A stretch of DNA of 64,000 nucleotides from Sporomusa malonica (lineage in GTDB: Bacteria; Bacillota; Negativicutes; Sporomusales; Sporomusaceae): assembly GCF_041428715.1 (NCBI RefSeq), contig NZ_CP155572.1; one strand, given 5' to 3'. The position numbers and the translations under genes are program-made. The notes beneath the pieces are model-generated. The model was not told the origin of the DNA. It made no database searches and worked only from the letters and a program-made list of their open reading frames with translations. The first letter of the stretch is position 1; each line of letters starts with the position of its first letter. Shown piece by piece: positions 30,567 through 38,357 of this stretch.

Positions 30567-31505
30567 ATGGAAAATCGTCCGATAAAACTTTATTTGCTAA
30601 CAGGATTTTTGGGGTCAGGTAAGACTACATTTTTAAAAAAAATTATGGCTGTGCTGGCTGACAAGAAAACGGGTATTCTGATGAATGAATTCGGTAAAAT
30701 CAGTGTAGATGGAATTTTATTAAAGCAAAACGGGATTGACATTGTGGAAATTAACAATGGGTCGGTGTTCTGCAGTTGTTTGAAAGGGGCGTTTATTGAC
30801 GCCCTAATTGCCTATTCAGAATTGCCGATAGAATATTTGTTTGTCGAAGCATCGGGCATGGCCGACCCCTCTAGCATTGAGCACATACTACATACTGTTG
30901 TCGGCAAAGTAAAGGGGAAGCAGTATGATTATCAGGGAGCTATTTGTGTGGTTGATGCTCTCAACTTCTTAGACCAAGCCGATGTGCTGCTTGCCATCGA
31001 GCGACAGGTTGCGGCAAGCAACTTAATCATTATCAACAAAGTAGATTTGATTGAGGAGCCGGTTTTACAGGAAGTAGAACAAAGAATTCTTACTATTAAT
31101 CCGGCAGCAGAAGTGCTGAAGGCTAGTCATTGTGAGATTAGCACTGAGTTTTTGAACCGAAAATTAAAAAAGACAGAGTACACAAGCTTTCAAGAAAGCT
31201 GTAATACATCTGCTAACAGGCCGGTCGCTCATATTATTACTGCTGATGGGGTATTTGACCAAGAAGTATTTGGAGACTTTTTACAGGCATTGGTACCTTG
31301 GGCGCTGCGGATAAAAGGTTTTTTTCGGCTTACAGATGGCTGGAAGCAGGTTGACGTAGTTGGCACCCAGATTGAGATTAAACCTACTGCTATATCACGA
31401 CCGGTATCCGAACTGGTGGTTATTTCGGCACAGGGGCTGCCGGCATTGAATGAGATTTATGCGAATTGGGATAAAAGATTTACCGCGAAAATGTCATTAC
31501 AATAA
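30567..31505 (+). CDS. CobW/P47K-family metallochaperone GTPase
   Basis: A 312-residue G3E GTPase. P-loop LTGFLGSGKTT (about residue 12), Switch/metal region SVFCSCLKG, Walker B FVEASGMADP and NKVD for guanine specificity. The usual CxCC metal motif is reduced to CSC. These proteins load metal (zinc, cobalt) onto target enzymes. Placed after two UroD-type enzymes of which at least one looks zinc-dependent, and in a corrinoid locus, it may supply zinc or cobalt here (inference). GGGGAGG precedes the ATG at 30567. Confidence 0.8.
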   Translation: MENRPIKLYLLTGFLGSGKTTFLKKIMAVLADKKTGILMNEFGKISVDGILLKQNGIDIVEINNGSVFCSCLKGAFIDALIAYSELPIEYLFVEASGMADPSSIEHILHTVVGKVKGKQYDYQGAICVVDALNFLDQADVLLAIERQVAASNLIIINKVDLIEEPVLQEVEQRILTINPAAEVLKASHCEISTEFLNRKLKKTEYTSFQESCNTSANRPVAHIITADGVFDQEVFGDFLQALVPWALRIKGFFRLTDGWKQVDVVGTQIEIKPTAISRPVSELVVISAQGLPALNEIYANWDKRFTAKMSLQ

Positions 31506-31519
31506 AGGGTGTGAGTAGA

Positions 31520-31978
31520 ATGACAGCGGTGGATATTGTAGTTAGGAAAGCATTACCCAAGGACATTGACGCTATGTGTGGACTGCTGAAATTGTTGTTT
31601 GCCATTGAAACAGACTTTGCTTATGACGGTGGCAAGCAGCGGTGCGGTTTAGAACTGATGCTTCAACAGGAAAATGCAGGTTGCGTGTTGGTAGCTGAAC
31701 TCAACCAAACAATCATTGGCATGTGTTCTGCACAACTCTTAGTTTCAACCGCAGAGGGCGGGTTAAAAGCAGTGATTGAAGATGTTGTCATAATGGAGAG
31801 TTATCGGGGACAGAGGATTGGCCGACGTCTGTTGACAACTATGGCTGAATGGGCTGTCAGCCAGGGAGCCAAACGGTTGGATCTATTAGCAGATCAGAGA
31901 AATCAAGCTGCACTAAGTTTTTATCGAAAGTTGGGCTGGTGCCAGACCGAATTAGTTTGTCTGCAAAAAAAGCTGTAA
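31520..31978 (+). CDS. GNAT-family N-acetyltransferase
   Basis: A 152-residue acetyltransferase with the acetyl-CoA-binding motif YRGQRIGRRLL (about residues 96-106) and the C-terminal NQAALSFYRKLGW. The substrate cannot be told. It lies 14 bases after the CobW-like gene and is the last gene of the locus on this strand. The ATG at 31520 is preferred over a GTG three codons upstream, since AAAGGGTG lies at the proper distance. Confidence 0.75.
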   Translation: MTAVDIVVRKALPKDIDAMCGLLKLLFAIETDFAYDGGKQRCGLELMLQQENAGCVLVAELNQTIIGMCSAQLLVSTAEGGLKAVIEDVVIMESYRGQRIGRRLLTTMAEWAVSQGAKRLDLLADQRNQAALSFYRKLGWCQTELVCLQKKL

Positions 31979-31995
31979 TACTGATAACGGTATCT

Positions 31996-32169
31996 TCAGA
32001 GCAGTTTTAGGCTGCGTGTATAGAGCAAATATTGGTAGATCAACTTATCCAGTTTACGGCTTAGGCGCATAATATCAGGATGTGACAGCCCTACCTTCTC
32101 AGATCGTTTGTGCATATGCTCGCGCAGTATCTCGATTTCTACAGAAATTCGGCTAAGTGTCTTATCCAT
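31996..32169 (-). CDS. Spo0E-like aspartyl-phosphate phosphatase
   Basis: A 57-residue protein with the Spo0E signature S-x-x-L-D-x-L-I-x-x-Y (LSRKLDKLIYQY, about residues 36-47) and the typical preceding amphipathic helix EIEILREHMH. Spo0E proteins dephosphorylate Spo0A-P and delay sporulation. GAGGTGG stands just before the ATG at 32169. It is divergent from the AbrB/SpoVT-like gene. It supports a spore-forming lineage. Confidence 0.82.
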   Translation of the reverse strand: MDKTLSRISVEIEILREHMHKRSEKVGLSHPDIMRLSRKLDKLIYQYLLYTRSLKLL

Positions 32170-32325
32170 ACAACCACCTCTTTAACATATTTTACTAAAA
32201 GACAAAGCAAAACTATATGATCCATATCACACAGCAATTTTAAAAATAGTAGGATGGTTAATCGACTCAGAGGTGCGCGGATTAATCGGCTATAATGAGA
32301 GAGATTTTGAAAGACGGTGAAATAA

Positions 32326-32532
32326 ATGGCAGTAGAGCGCATGGCGGTGCGTAAGCGAAATCAAATCACATTACCCAAAGCGTTGATTAAGGCACTAGCA
32401 ATTCACGAAGGCGATATTTTGGAGTATACCATCGAAAATGGCAGGCTTATCATTACACCGACGGCGCTGATACCTAAAGAGCAGGCTGTTTGCCGGAATA
32501 GCGAATGCCAAAGATGTAAAAAGGAAGGGTAG
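32326..32532 (+). CDS. AbrB/SpoVT-type swapped-hairpin transcription regulator
   Basis: A 68-residue protein. Residues 6-50 form the AbrB fold (VRKRNQITLPKALIKALAIHEGDILEY). A C-terminal tail carries CRNSECQRC, which may bind a metal or thiol. Related proteins regulate transition-state and sporulation genes or act as antitoxins; no toxin gene adjoins. The ATG at 32326 follows GGTGA; an in-frame ATG at 32341 is possible. It ends in TAG. Confidence 0.75.
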   Translation: MAVERMAVRKRNQITLPKALIKALAIHEGDILEYTIENGRLIITPTALIPKEQAVCRNSECQRCKKEG

Positions 32533-32536
32533 CTAT

Positions 32537-32570
32537 TGAAAAGCAGGTGCTATGGCAGCCTGCTTTTTGC
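32537..32570 (+). terminator. Terminator after the AbrB-like gene
   Basis: AAAAGCAGG pairs with CCTGCTTTTT; the T-run is part of the 3' arm. The interval from here to 32809 contains no further gene that I can see. Confidence 0.8.
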
Positions 32571-32809
32571 ATTATATTGTTGCAGGCACAGGAGCTGCTT
32601 TGAGTCAATTAGAGTCCGGGAAAAGAATGACAATTGCGAATATTTTTTTTTATTGCGCAGGAAAAATGGGGCAATATAGCGAATTGTATCTAATGCTTGT
32701 CTAGACGTGCATGCCAATTACAAATTGTTGCAAGGTTTTTAGTAACGAAATTTTGGTAAGAATTTAGTTGAGTACAAAGCCAACTAAATCTACGAAAGGG
32801 GTTATAATA

Positions 32810-33625
32810 ATGACTAAACTGGAAGCTGCAATTGCCGCAGCAGAGTTGTATCGTGATCTAAATGCCTTTGACTGTTCCGTTTTAGTGACAAATGCCGAGG
32901 GTGTTATTATTCATTATACTGAAGCAAAAACTTTTCAGGCTAAAGTAAAAATAGGTGAGCCGGCGCCGGGAGCATCAGTAAAGGAATGTATTGCCACCAA
33001 ACAGATAGTCAAAACAATAATTCCGGAGCATATTTACGGAGTTAAGCTGCGCTCAATTGTCCGGCCTATTTTTGAAAAAGATGGGACGTTTTCCGGGGTG
33101 GTGGGCATGGCAATCAGTCTTCTGACAGAACAAGTTTTACATAATGCTGCTCATACTATTGCATCTATGACAGAGGAAATAACGGCGACTACTGAAGAAC
33201 TGGCCGCTTCGGCTAGCCGTTTGTCACACGATCTTGCGAAGGTGAAAAGCGGCAGCGAACGCGTTATCACCGAGATTAACAAGACAGATGAGATTTTGCG
33301 ATTTGTGAGTGATGTTGCCGCAAATTCCAATCTATTGGGGCTTAACGCCGCTATTGAAGCCGCACGGGCCGGTGAACAAGGTCGTGGTTTTGCGGTTGTC
33401 GCAGACGAGATACGCAAAATGGCGATTAACAGCTCCCAGTCGGTAAATGACATCAAAAAAATTCTTCAAAATATTGAGCGGGAAGCTGTTTCTGTTGTAG
33501 AAGTCATAGGCAGTACGGCGCAATTGAGCGAGCATCAGGCGATAGCTACCGAGCAGATCGGAAAAACGATGCAGGAGCTGACTGCTACTGCTAATGAAGT
33601 GGAAAACATTGCAAATATGGTATAG
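32810..33625 (+). CDS. Soluble chemoreceptor-like signalling protein (PAS-like sensor plus MCP domain)
   Basis: A 271-residue cytoplasmic protein without membrane helices. The N-terminal sensor domain (about 1-115, with NAEGVIIHYTEAKTF) is followed by an MCP signalling hairpin whose tip reads NLLGLNAAIEAARAGEQGRGFAVVA. GAAAGGGG precedes the ATG at 32810. It ends in TAG at about the place where related small MCPs end (ENIANMV). The signal is unknown. A second, related protein is at 41317-42195. Confidence 0.8.
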   Translation: MTKLEAAIAAAELYRDLNAFDCSVLVTNAEGVIIHYTEAKTFQAKVKIGEPAPGASVKECIATKQIVKTIIPEHIYGVKLRSIVRPIFEKDGTFSGVVGMAISLLTEQVLHNAAHTIASMTEEITATTEELAASASRLSHDLAKVKSGSERVITEINKTDEILRFVSDVAANSNLLGLNAAIEAARAGEQGRGFAVVADEIRKMAINSSQSVNDIKKILQNIEREAVSVVEVIGSTAQLSEHQAIATEQIGKTMQELTATANEVENIANMV

Positions 33626-33665
33626 GCAAATAAAGTAGCTGAAGAAGCGGCTGGGTTTACTGATA

Positions 33666-33725
33666 ACAAACTACCCCTAAAGGCAATGCAGGGAGATATC
33701 CTGTAGGCCGTTAGGGGTAGTTTGT
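33666..33725. terminator. Bidirectional hairpin between the MCP-like gene and hbd
   Basis: Perfect 15-base arms ACAAACTACCCCTAA / TTAGGGGTAGTTTGT enclose a smaller CAGG/CCTG hairpin. It separates two convergent genes; T-runs are short. Confidence 0.7.
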
Positions 33726-33745
33726 ACGTATGGAGAGACTTGCGA

Positions 33746-34603
33746 TTACCGGGTATATTCGAAGAACCCTTTGCCTGTTTTACGGCCGAGATGTCCGGCT
33801 TGCACCATTTTCTTAAGCAACGGACATGGACGGTACTTGGGGTCGCCATAACCGGCATATAGGACTTCCATGATATATAGTACAGTATCATTGCCGATTA
33901 AATCAGACAACGCCAGTGGCCCCATAGGGTGATTAAACCCTAGTTTGGCTACCGTATCAATGTCCTCGGCACTGGCTACTCCCTCCATTAGGGTGAAGAT
34001 GGCCTCGTTAATCATGGGAATCATAATCCGGTTACCGACAAAGCCAGGGAAATCTGCGACTTTGACAGGGGTTTTGCCTAGTTTAACGGCTAATTCCTGG
34101 ACAGCTAAAAAGGTCTCTTCACTGGTAGCCAACCCGTTGATTATTTCTACAAGCTTCATAACAGGTGCCGGGTTGAAAAAGTGCATACCAACTACTTTTT
34201 CGGGGCGTTTAGTCATTGCAGCTACGGCAGTGAGCGGCAGGGAAGAGGTATTTGTTGCCAATAGGGTGTGAGCAGGGCAGAGTTTGTCAAGTGTTTGGAA
34301 GATATCCCGCTTGATATCTATGCTTTCAACAGCAGCTTCGATAACTAAATCTACGTTACAGGCTGAGGCATCCAGATCCACTACACCGGAGATTCTTCCC
34401 ATAATGGCTGCCTGATCTTCCTGACTCAATTTGCCTTTTAGAGCGGCCTTTGTCAGGTTTTTTTCAATATTATTTATGCCTTTTTGTACATATTCCCCGG
34501 CGATGTCTCTGAGTGTAACAGTAAGTCCGCCTTGAGCCATTACCTGAGCAATACCGCTGCCCATTTGTCCGGCTCCGATAACTAATACTCTAGTAATTTT
34601 CAC
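33746..34603 (-). CDS. hbd: 3-hydroxybutyryl-CoA dehydrogenase
   Basis: A 285-residue NAD(P)-dependent dehydrogenase that interconverts acetoacetyl-CoA and (S)-3-hydroxybutyryl-CoA. The Rossmann motif is GAGQMGSGIAQ (about residue 9), the catalytic His is in HFFNPAPVMKLVEI, and GFVGNRI and GFNHPMGPLALSD follow. The start is taken as GTG at 34603 with GGGAGG 12 bases before it. It is the last gene of the C4 acyl-CoA operon that begins at 41131. Confidence 0.92.
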   Translation of the reverse strand: MKITRVLVIGAGQMGSGIAQVMAQGGLTVTLRDIAGEYVQKGINNIEKNLTKAALKGKLSQEDQAAIMGRISGVVDLDASACNVDLVIEAAVESIDIKRDIFQTLDKLCPAHTLLATNTSSLPLTAVAAMTKRPEKVVGMHFFNPAPVMKLVEIINGLATSEETFLAVQELAVKLGKTPVKVADFPGFVGNRIMIPMINEAIFTLMEGVASAEDIDTVAKLGFNHPMGPLALSDLIGNDTVLYIMEVLYAGYGDPKYRPCPLLKKMVQAGHLGRKTGKGFFEYTR

Positions 34604-34645
34604 AATTAATACGATCCTCCCGGCCAAAATCTAATGGAAGATAAG

Positions 34646-35065
34646 CTAGTCTTTTTTCATTACGGTAGCTTTGCCGTCAAGCACAAGCGTACCTTCTTGA
34701 TTAGTTACTGTAGTTTTTAAGATTAACCGGCTTTTTGCTTCGATTTTTTCTATAACTTCTACTGTGGCAGTTACGGTGTCACCGATTTTTACCGGAGCTT
34801 TGAAGGCCAGTTCCTGGGCAAGGTAAATGGTATTGGCGCCAGGCAGTGTAGTGCCAAGTAAAGCTGAGATGAAAGCAGCAGATAACATGCCATGGGCGAT
34901 ACGCTCTTTGAACATGGTGGTTTTGGCAAACTCGGCATTGATGTGTACCGGGTTAAAGTCGCCGCTGAGTCCGGCAAAGGTATATACGTCATACTCGGAT
35001 ACTGTTTTGGCCATACTGGCCTTGTCGCCAATCTTGATGTCGGCAAATTTTACATCTTGCACCAT
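34646..35065 (-). CDS. MaoC-type enoyl-CoA hydratase
   Basis: A 139-residue hot-dog fold hydratase. The hydratase-2 motif GDFNPVHINAEFA supplies the catalytic Asp and His. MaoC/PhaJ enzymes usually form (R)-3-hydroxyacyl-CoA, while the adjacent Hbd normally handles the (S) isomer; no crotonase-fold Crt is present. AAGGGGTG precedes the ATG at 35065. It ends in TAG. It lies 37 bases after etfA within the operon. Confidence 0.87.
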   Translation of the reverse strand: MVQDVKFADIKIGDKASMAKTVSEYDVYTFAGLSGDFNPVHINAEFAKTTMFKERIAHGMLSAAFISALLGTTLPGANTIYLAQELAFKAPVKIGDTVTATVEVIEKIEAKSRLILKTTVTNQEGTLVLDGKATVMKKD

Positions 35066-35102
35066 AGAAAACACCCCTTGTTATAGAATTTTGATCTCTT
35101 GC

Positions 35103-36302
35103 TTAGTTTGCAGCCTTGAGCTTTTTAAACTCGGCAATCAGGGCTGGAATTACTTCCAGTACATCGCCGACAATGCCATAGTCAGCCATTTTGAAGATAG
35201 GAGCATCAGCGTCCTTGTTAATAGCAATAACAATATCAGAGGAGGACATGCCGGCTAAGTGCTGAATAGCTCCAGAAATGCCACAGGCAAAATATACTTT
35301 AGGGCCAACAGTCTTGCCTGTTTGCCCAACCTGATTTAAGGCCGGTATCCAGCCTGCATCAACAGCAGCACGGGAAGCGCCTACAGCACCACCTAAGACG
35401 TTGGCAAGCTCCTCGATCAGAGTGAAGTTTTCAGGCTTGCACATGCCGCGACCACCAGAGACAATGATTTCGGCTTCTTCCAGATTGCAGGAAGCGGTAC
35501 AGGCTTGAATGACTTCGATAAGCTCGGTACGGATATCTTCTGGCTTAACTTTGCTGGCTACCTTAATAATTTCGCCAGTGTGGGAGAAATCCTGTTCCGG
35601 ACGCTTAAATACTTTGGGACGAATGGTACCCATTTGCGGCCGGTGATCAGGGCACAAGATGGTAGCCATGATGTTGCCGCCAAAAGCCGGACGAGTCCAG
35701 GCAACCAAACCGGTCGCTTCATCAATGCCCAGATTGGTGCAGTCTGCGGTAAGTCCGGTTCCTACCCGGCAGGCAACCCGTGGGCCAAGATCGCGGCCGT
35801 CGTTAGTTGCCCCCATAAGGATAACAGAGGGACGGTACGTATTGATCAGGTCAGTCATTGTGATGGTATAACCATCGGTAGAATAATGCTTAAATTCAGT
35901 GCCCTCAACCAGATAGATTTTGTCAGCCCCGCTGGCAAAAACATCTTTGGTTAGGCTGGCCACGTCTTGGCCGATTAATACGGCTGCCAATTCCTGCCCC
36001 ATGGCGTCAGCCAGTTTGCGGCCTTCGCCTAAAAGCTCGTGGCTTACATTGCGGATATGTCCGTTTACTTGCTCGATATATACCCAAACACCCTTGTAGA
36101 GGTTTTTGTCAACAGCTACAGTTTTTTCTTCTACTTCCCGCAGGATGGCCCCTACCGGACATACGTCCACGCAAGCACCGCAGGCAGTGCAGGCTTCGGT
36201 GATTATTGCTTTATCGTTTTCCATGATGATGGCACCGAACGGGCAGGCGCCTACACAGGCACTGCAGCCGATGCATTGATCAGAAATTACTTTTACAGCC
36301 AT
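35103..36302 (-). CDS. etfA: Electron transfer flavoprotein alpha subunit with N-terminal 2[4Fe-4S] ferredoxin domain
   Basis: A 399-residue EtfA. The first 60 residues form a bacterial ferredoxin domain with two CxxCxxCxxxC motifs (CIGCSACVGACP and CTACGACVDVCP). The rest is the EtfA fold with the late FAD site (GRGM, GASRAAVDAGW, GQTGKTV). Ferredoxin-fused EtfA is known from bifurcating or confurcating complexes of anaerobes, so it may couple crotonyl-CoA reduction to ferredoxin or run lactate/caffeyl-CoA-like chemistry. It starts 4 bases after etfB ends. Confidence 0.93.
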   Translation of the reverse strand: MAVKVISDQCIGCSACVGACPFGAIIMENDKAIITEACTACGACVDVCPVGAILREVEEKTVAVDKNLYKGVWVYIEQVNGHIRNVSHELLGEGRKLADAMGQELAAVLIGQDVASLTKDVFASGADKIYLVEGTEFKHYSTDGYTITMTDLINTYRPSVILMGATNDGRDLGPRVACRVGTGLTADCTNLGIDEATGLVAWTRPAFGGNIMATILCPDHRPQMGTIRPKVFKRPEQDFSHTGEIIKVASKVKPEDIRTELIEVIQACTASCNLEEAEIIVSGGRGMCKPENFTLIEELANVLGGAVGASRAAVDAGWIPALNQVGQTGKTVGPKVYFACGISGAIQHLAGMSSSDIVIAINKDADAPIFKMADYGIVGDVLEVIPALIAEFKKLKAAN

Positions 36303-36305
36303 GTT

Positions 36306-37100
36306 CTATACCCCCTGGACAATCTTGGCATCAGCTAGTTTTTGAATCAACAGCGCAGCCGCTTCGCGGGCTGTGTCTGCTTGAATAATTTCACCTTGAG
36401 TACGCTGCTTGGGGGTAAAAATACGCCGTACCTGGGTAGGTGAGCCTTTAAGCCCAATTTTTTCGGCTTCTACCGTAACCTCATTTACCGTCCAGACAGG
36501 AATCTCTTTGCGATTGGCTTTCATGGTACCTTTAACTGTAGGAGAGCGGGGAATGTTGATAGATTTTACCACCGTCAGCATGACTGGGGTAGAGACGGCA
36601 ATGACTTCGTAACCTTCTTCCTGCTCCCGTTCAACTTTGAGCTTGTCGCCTTCCACTTCGATTTTTGCTACATAGGTTACCTGCGGGATGTCAAGGTGCT
36701 CAGCAATCTCCGGGCCGACCTGGGCGGTATCGCCATCAATGGCTTGCTTGCCGCAGAGGATAACGTCTACCTTGCCCAGTTTCTTGATACCGGCAGCCAG
36801 GGTGTGACTGGTCGCCAAGGTGTCAGCGCCGCCGAAGGCGCGGTCGCTCAGCAGAATGGCTTCATCAGCCCCCATAGCCAGGCATTCTTTGAGCGCCTCT
36901 TTGGCCTGAGGCGGTCCCATGGAAATGACGGTTACTTTGCCGCCATGTTTATCTTTAAGCTGCAGGGCTGCTTCAACGGCATTTTTATCAAACGGGTTGA
37001 CAATGCTTGGTACGCCTTGGCGGATTAAGGTATTTGTGACTGGATCGATTTTTACTTCGGTAGTGTCAGGCACTTGCTTGACACAAACTACTATTTCCAT
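36306..37100 (-). CDS. etfB: Electron transfer flavoprotein beta subunit
   Basis: A 264-residue EtfB. Recognised by the N-terminus MEIVVCVKQVPDT, NPFDKNAVEAAL, the AMP/FAD-binding loop GKQAIDGDTAQVGPEIAE and the C-terminal GSPTQVRRIF. The pair EtfBA carries electrons for the acyl-CoA dehydrogenase encoded just upstream in the operon. AGGAGG precedes the ATG at 37100. It ends in TAG. Confidence 0.95.
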   Translation of the reverse strand: MEIVVCVKQVPDTTEVKIDPVTNTLIRQGVPSIVNPFDKNAVEAALQLKDKHGGKVTVISMGPPQAKEALKECLAMGADEAILLSDRAFGGADTLATSHTLAAGIKKLGKVDVILCGKQAIDGDTAQVGPEIAEHLDIPQVTYVAKIEVEGDKLKVEREQEEGYEVIAVSTPVMLTVVKSINIPRSPTVKGTMKANRKEIPVWTVNEVTVEAEKIGLKGSPTQVRRIFTPKQRTQGEIIQADTAREAAALLIQKLADAKIVQGV

Positions 37101-37138
37101 ACTTGATAGCCTCCTGTTAGTATCCAATAAAATTTATA

Positions 37139-38278
37139 CTACCGTAAGAGCGCGCCTGAAATGACCATGCGCTGTACTTGGTTTGTTCCTTCATAGATTT
37201 GAGTGATCTTGGCATTACGCATAAGGCGCTCAACCGGATACTCACGGCTGTAGCCATAACCGCCAAAGATTTGTACGGCATCGGTAGTAACAGCCATGGC
37301 AGCGTCAGAAGCATACATTTTAGCCATGGCAGCTTCTTTGGAGTAGGGCAGGCCTTTGTCTTTGAGGTAGGCAGCGCGATAAACTAACAGGCGAGCTGCT
37401 TCTACTTTGGTGGACATGTCAGCAAGCATGAAGGCGATGGCCTGGTTGCTTGCAATTGGTTTGCCGAATTGCACCCGTTCTTTGGAATATTTAACAGCAT
37501 GGTCAAGAGCCGCCTGAGCAATACCAAGAGCTTGCGCAGCTACGCCGATGCGGCCGCCGTCAAGAGTAGCCATAGCGATTTTAAAGCCGTCGCCTTCTTT
37601 GCTCAAGAGGTTTTCTTTGGGTACTTTGACATCCTGGAATACAAGCTCCATGGTAATTGAGGTATTAATGCCCATTTTGTGTTCTTTTTTGCCAAAGGTG
37701 AAACCAGGCATGCCTTTTTCGATAATGAAAGCGGAGATACCTTTAACGCCTTTAGTTTTGTCAGTCATGGCAAACACAACATAGGTCTCGGCTTCACCGG
37801 CGTTAGTAATGAAAATCTTGCTGCCGTTTAGCACATAGTGGTCGCCCTCTAAGATAGCGACTGTCTGTTGGGAGGCTGCGTCAGTACCGGCATTAGGCTC
37901 AGTCAGGCCGAAGGCGCCCATTTTTGTACCCTCAAGGAGGGGTGCCAGGTATTTTTGTTTTTGCTCTTCATTGCCAAAGGCATAGATCGGCCATGCACAT
38001 AACGATACGGTCGCGGAGAGGGTGATGCCGATGCCGTCGTCCACTCTGGAGAGTTCTTCTACGGCCAGAATGTAGCTGAGCACATCGCCGTCAGCGCCAC
38101 CGTATTGTTCAGGAAAGCAAATGCCGGTTAGGCCCATTTCGCCCATGGCATCAAAGAGTTCGCGGGAAAATACTTCGTTTTCATCGCGTTCGGCAACGCT
38201 GGGTGCGACCTGCTTTTCGGCAAATTCCCGTACCAGTTTTTGTGTCATCTTTTGGTCATCAGTAAGTTCAAACAACAT
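37139..38278 (-). CDS. bcd: Short-chain (butyryl-CoA type) acyl-CoA dehydrogenase
   Basis: A 379-residue FAD enzyme interconverting butyryl-CoA and crotonyl-CoA. It has FGLTEPNAGTDAASQQT for FAD binding and the catalytic Glu in IYEGTNQVQRMV near the C-terminus. With EtfAB next to it, this is the usual bcd-etfBA arrangement. Direction (butyrate formation or oxidation) cannot be read from sequence. It ends in TAG. Confidence 0.93.
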   Translation of the reverse strand: MLFELTDDQKMTQKLVREFAEKQVAPSVAERDENEVFSRELFDAMGEMGLTGICFPEQYGGADGDVLSYILAVEELSRVDDGIGITLSATVSLCAWPIYAFGNEEQKQKYLAPLLEGTKMGAFGLTEPNAGTDAASQQTVAILEGDHYVLNGSKIFITNAGEAETYVVFAMTDKTKGVKGISAFIIEKGMPGFTFGKKEHKMGINTSITMELVFQDVKVPKENLLSKEGDGFKIAMATLDGGRIGVAAQALGIAQAALDHAVKYSKERVQFGKPIASNQAIAFMLADMSTKVEAARLLVYRAAYLKDKGLPYSKEAAMAKMYASDAAMAVTTDAVQIFGGYGYSREYPVERLMRNAKITQIYEGTNQVQRMVISGALLR

Positions 38279-38307
38279 ATAAAGACCCCCTTATATAAAT
38301 TATATAT

Positions 38308-38341
38308 ACCACCTCCCTGTCTGGATGAGAGGGAGGTGGTG
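38308..38341 (-). other. Intercistronic hairpin between thiolase and acyl-CoA dehydrogenase genes
   Basis: CCACCTCCCT pairs perfectly with AGGGAGGTGG in the 79-base gap. No T-run follows on the minus strand, so it more likely guides RNA processing or stability than termination. Confidence 0.55.
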
Positions 38342-38357
38342 GCTAACCTGATTTAAT

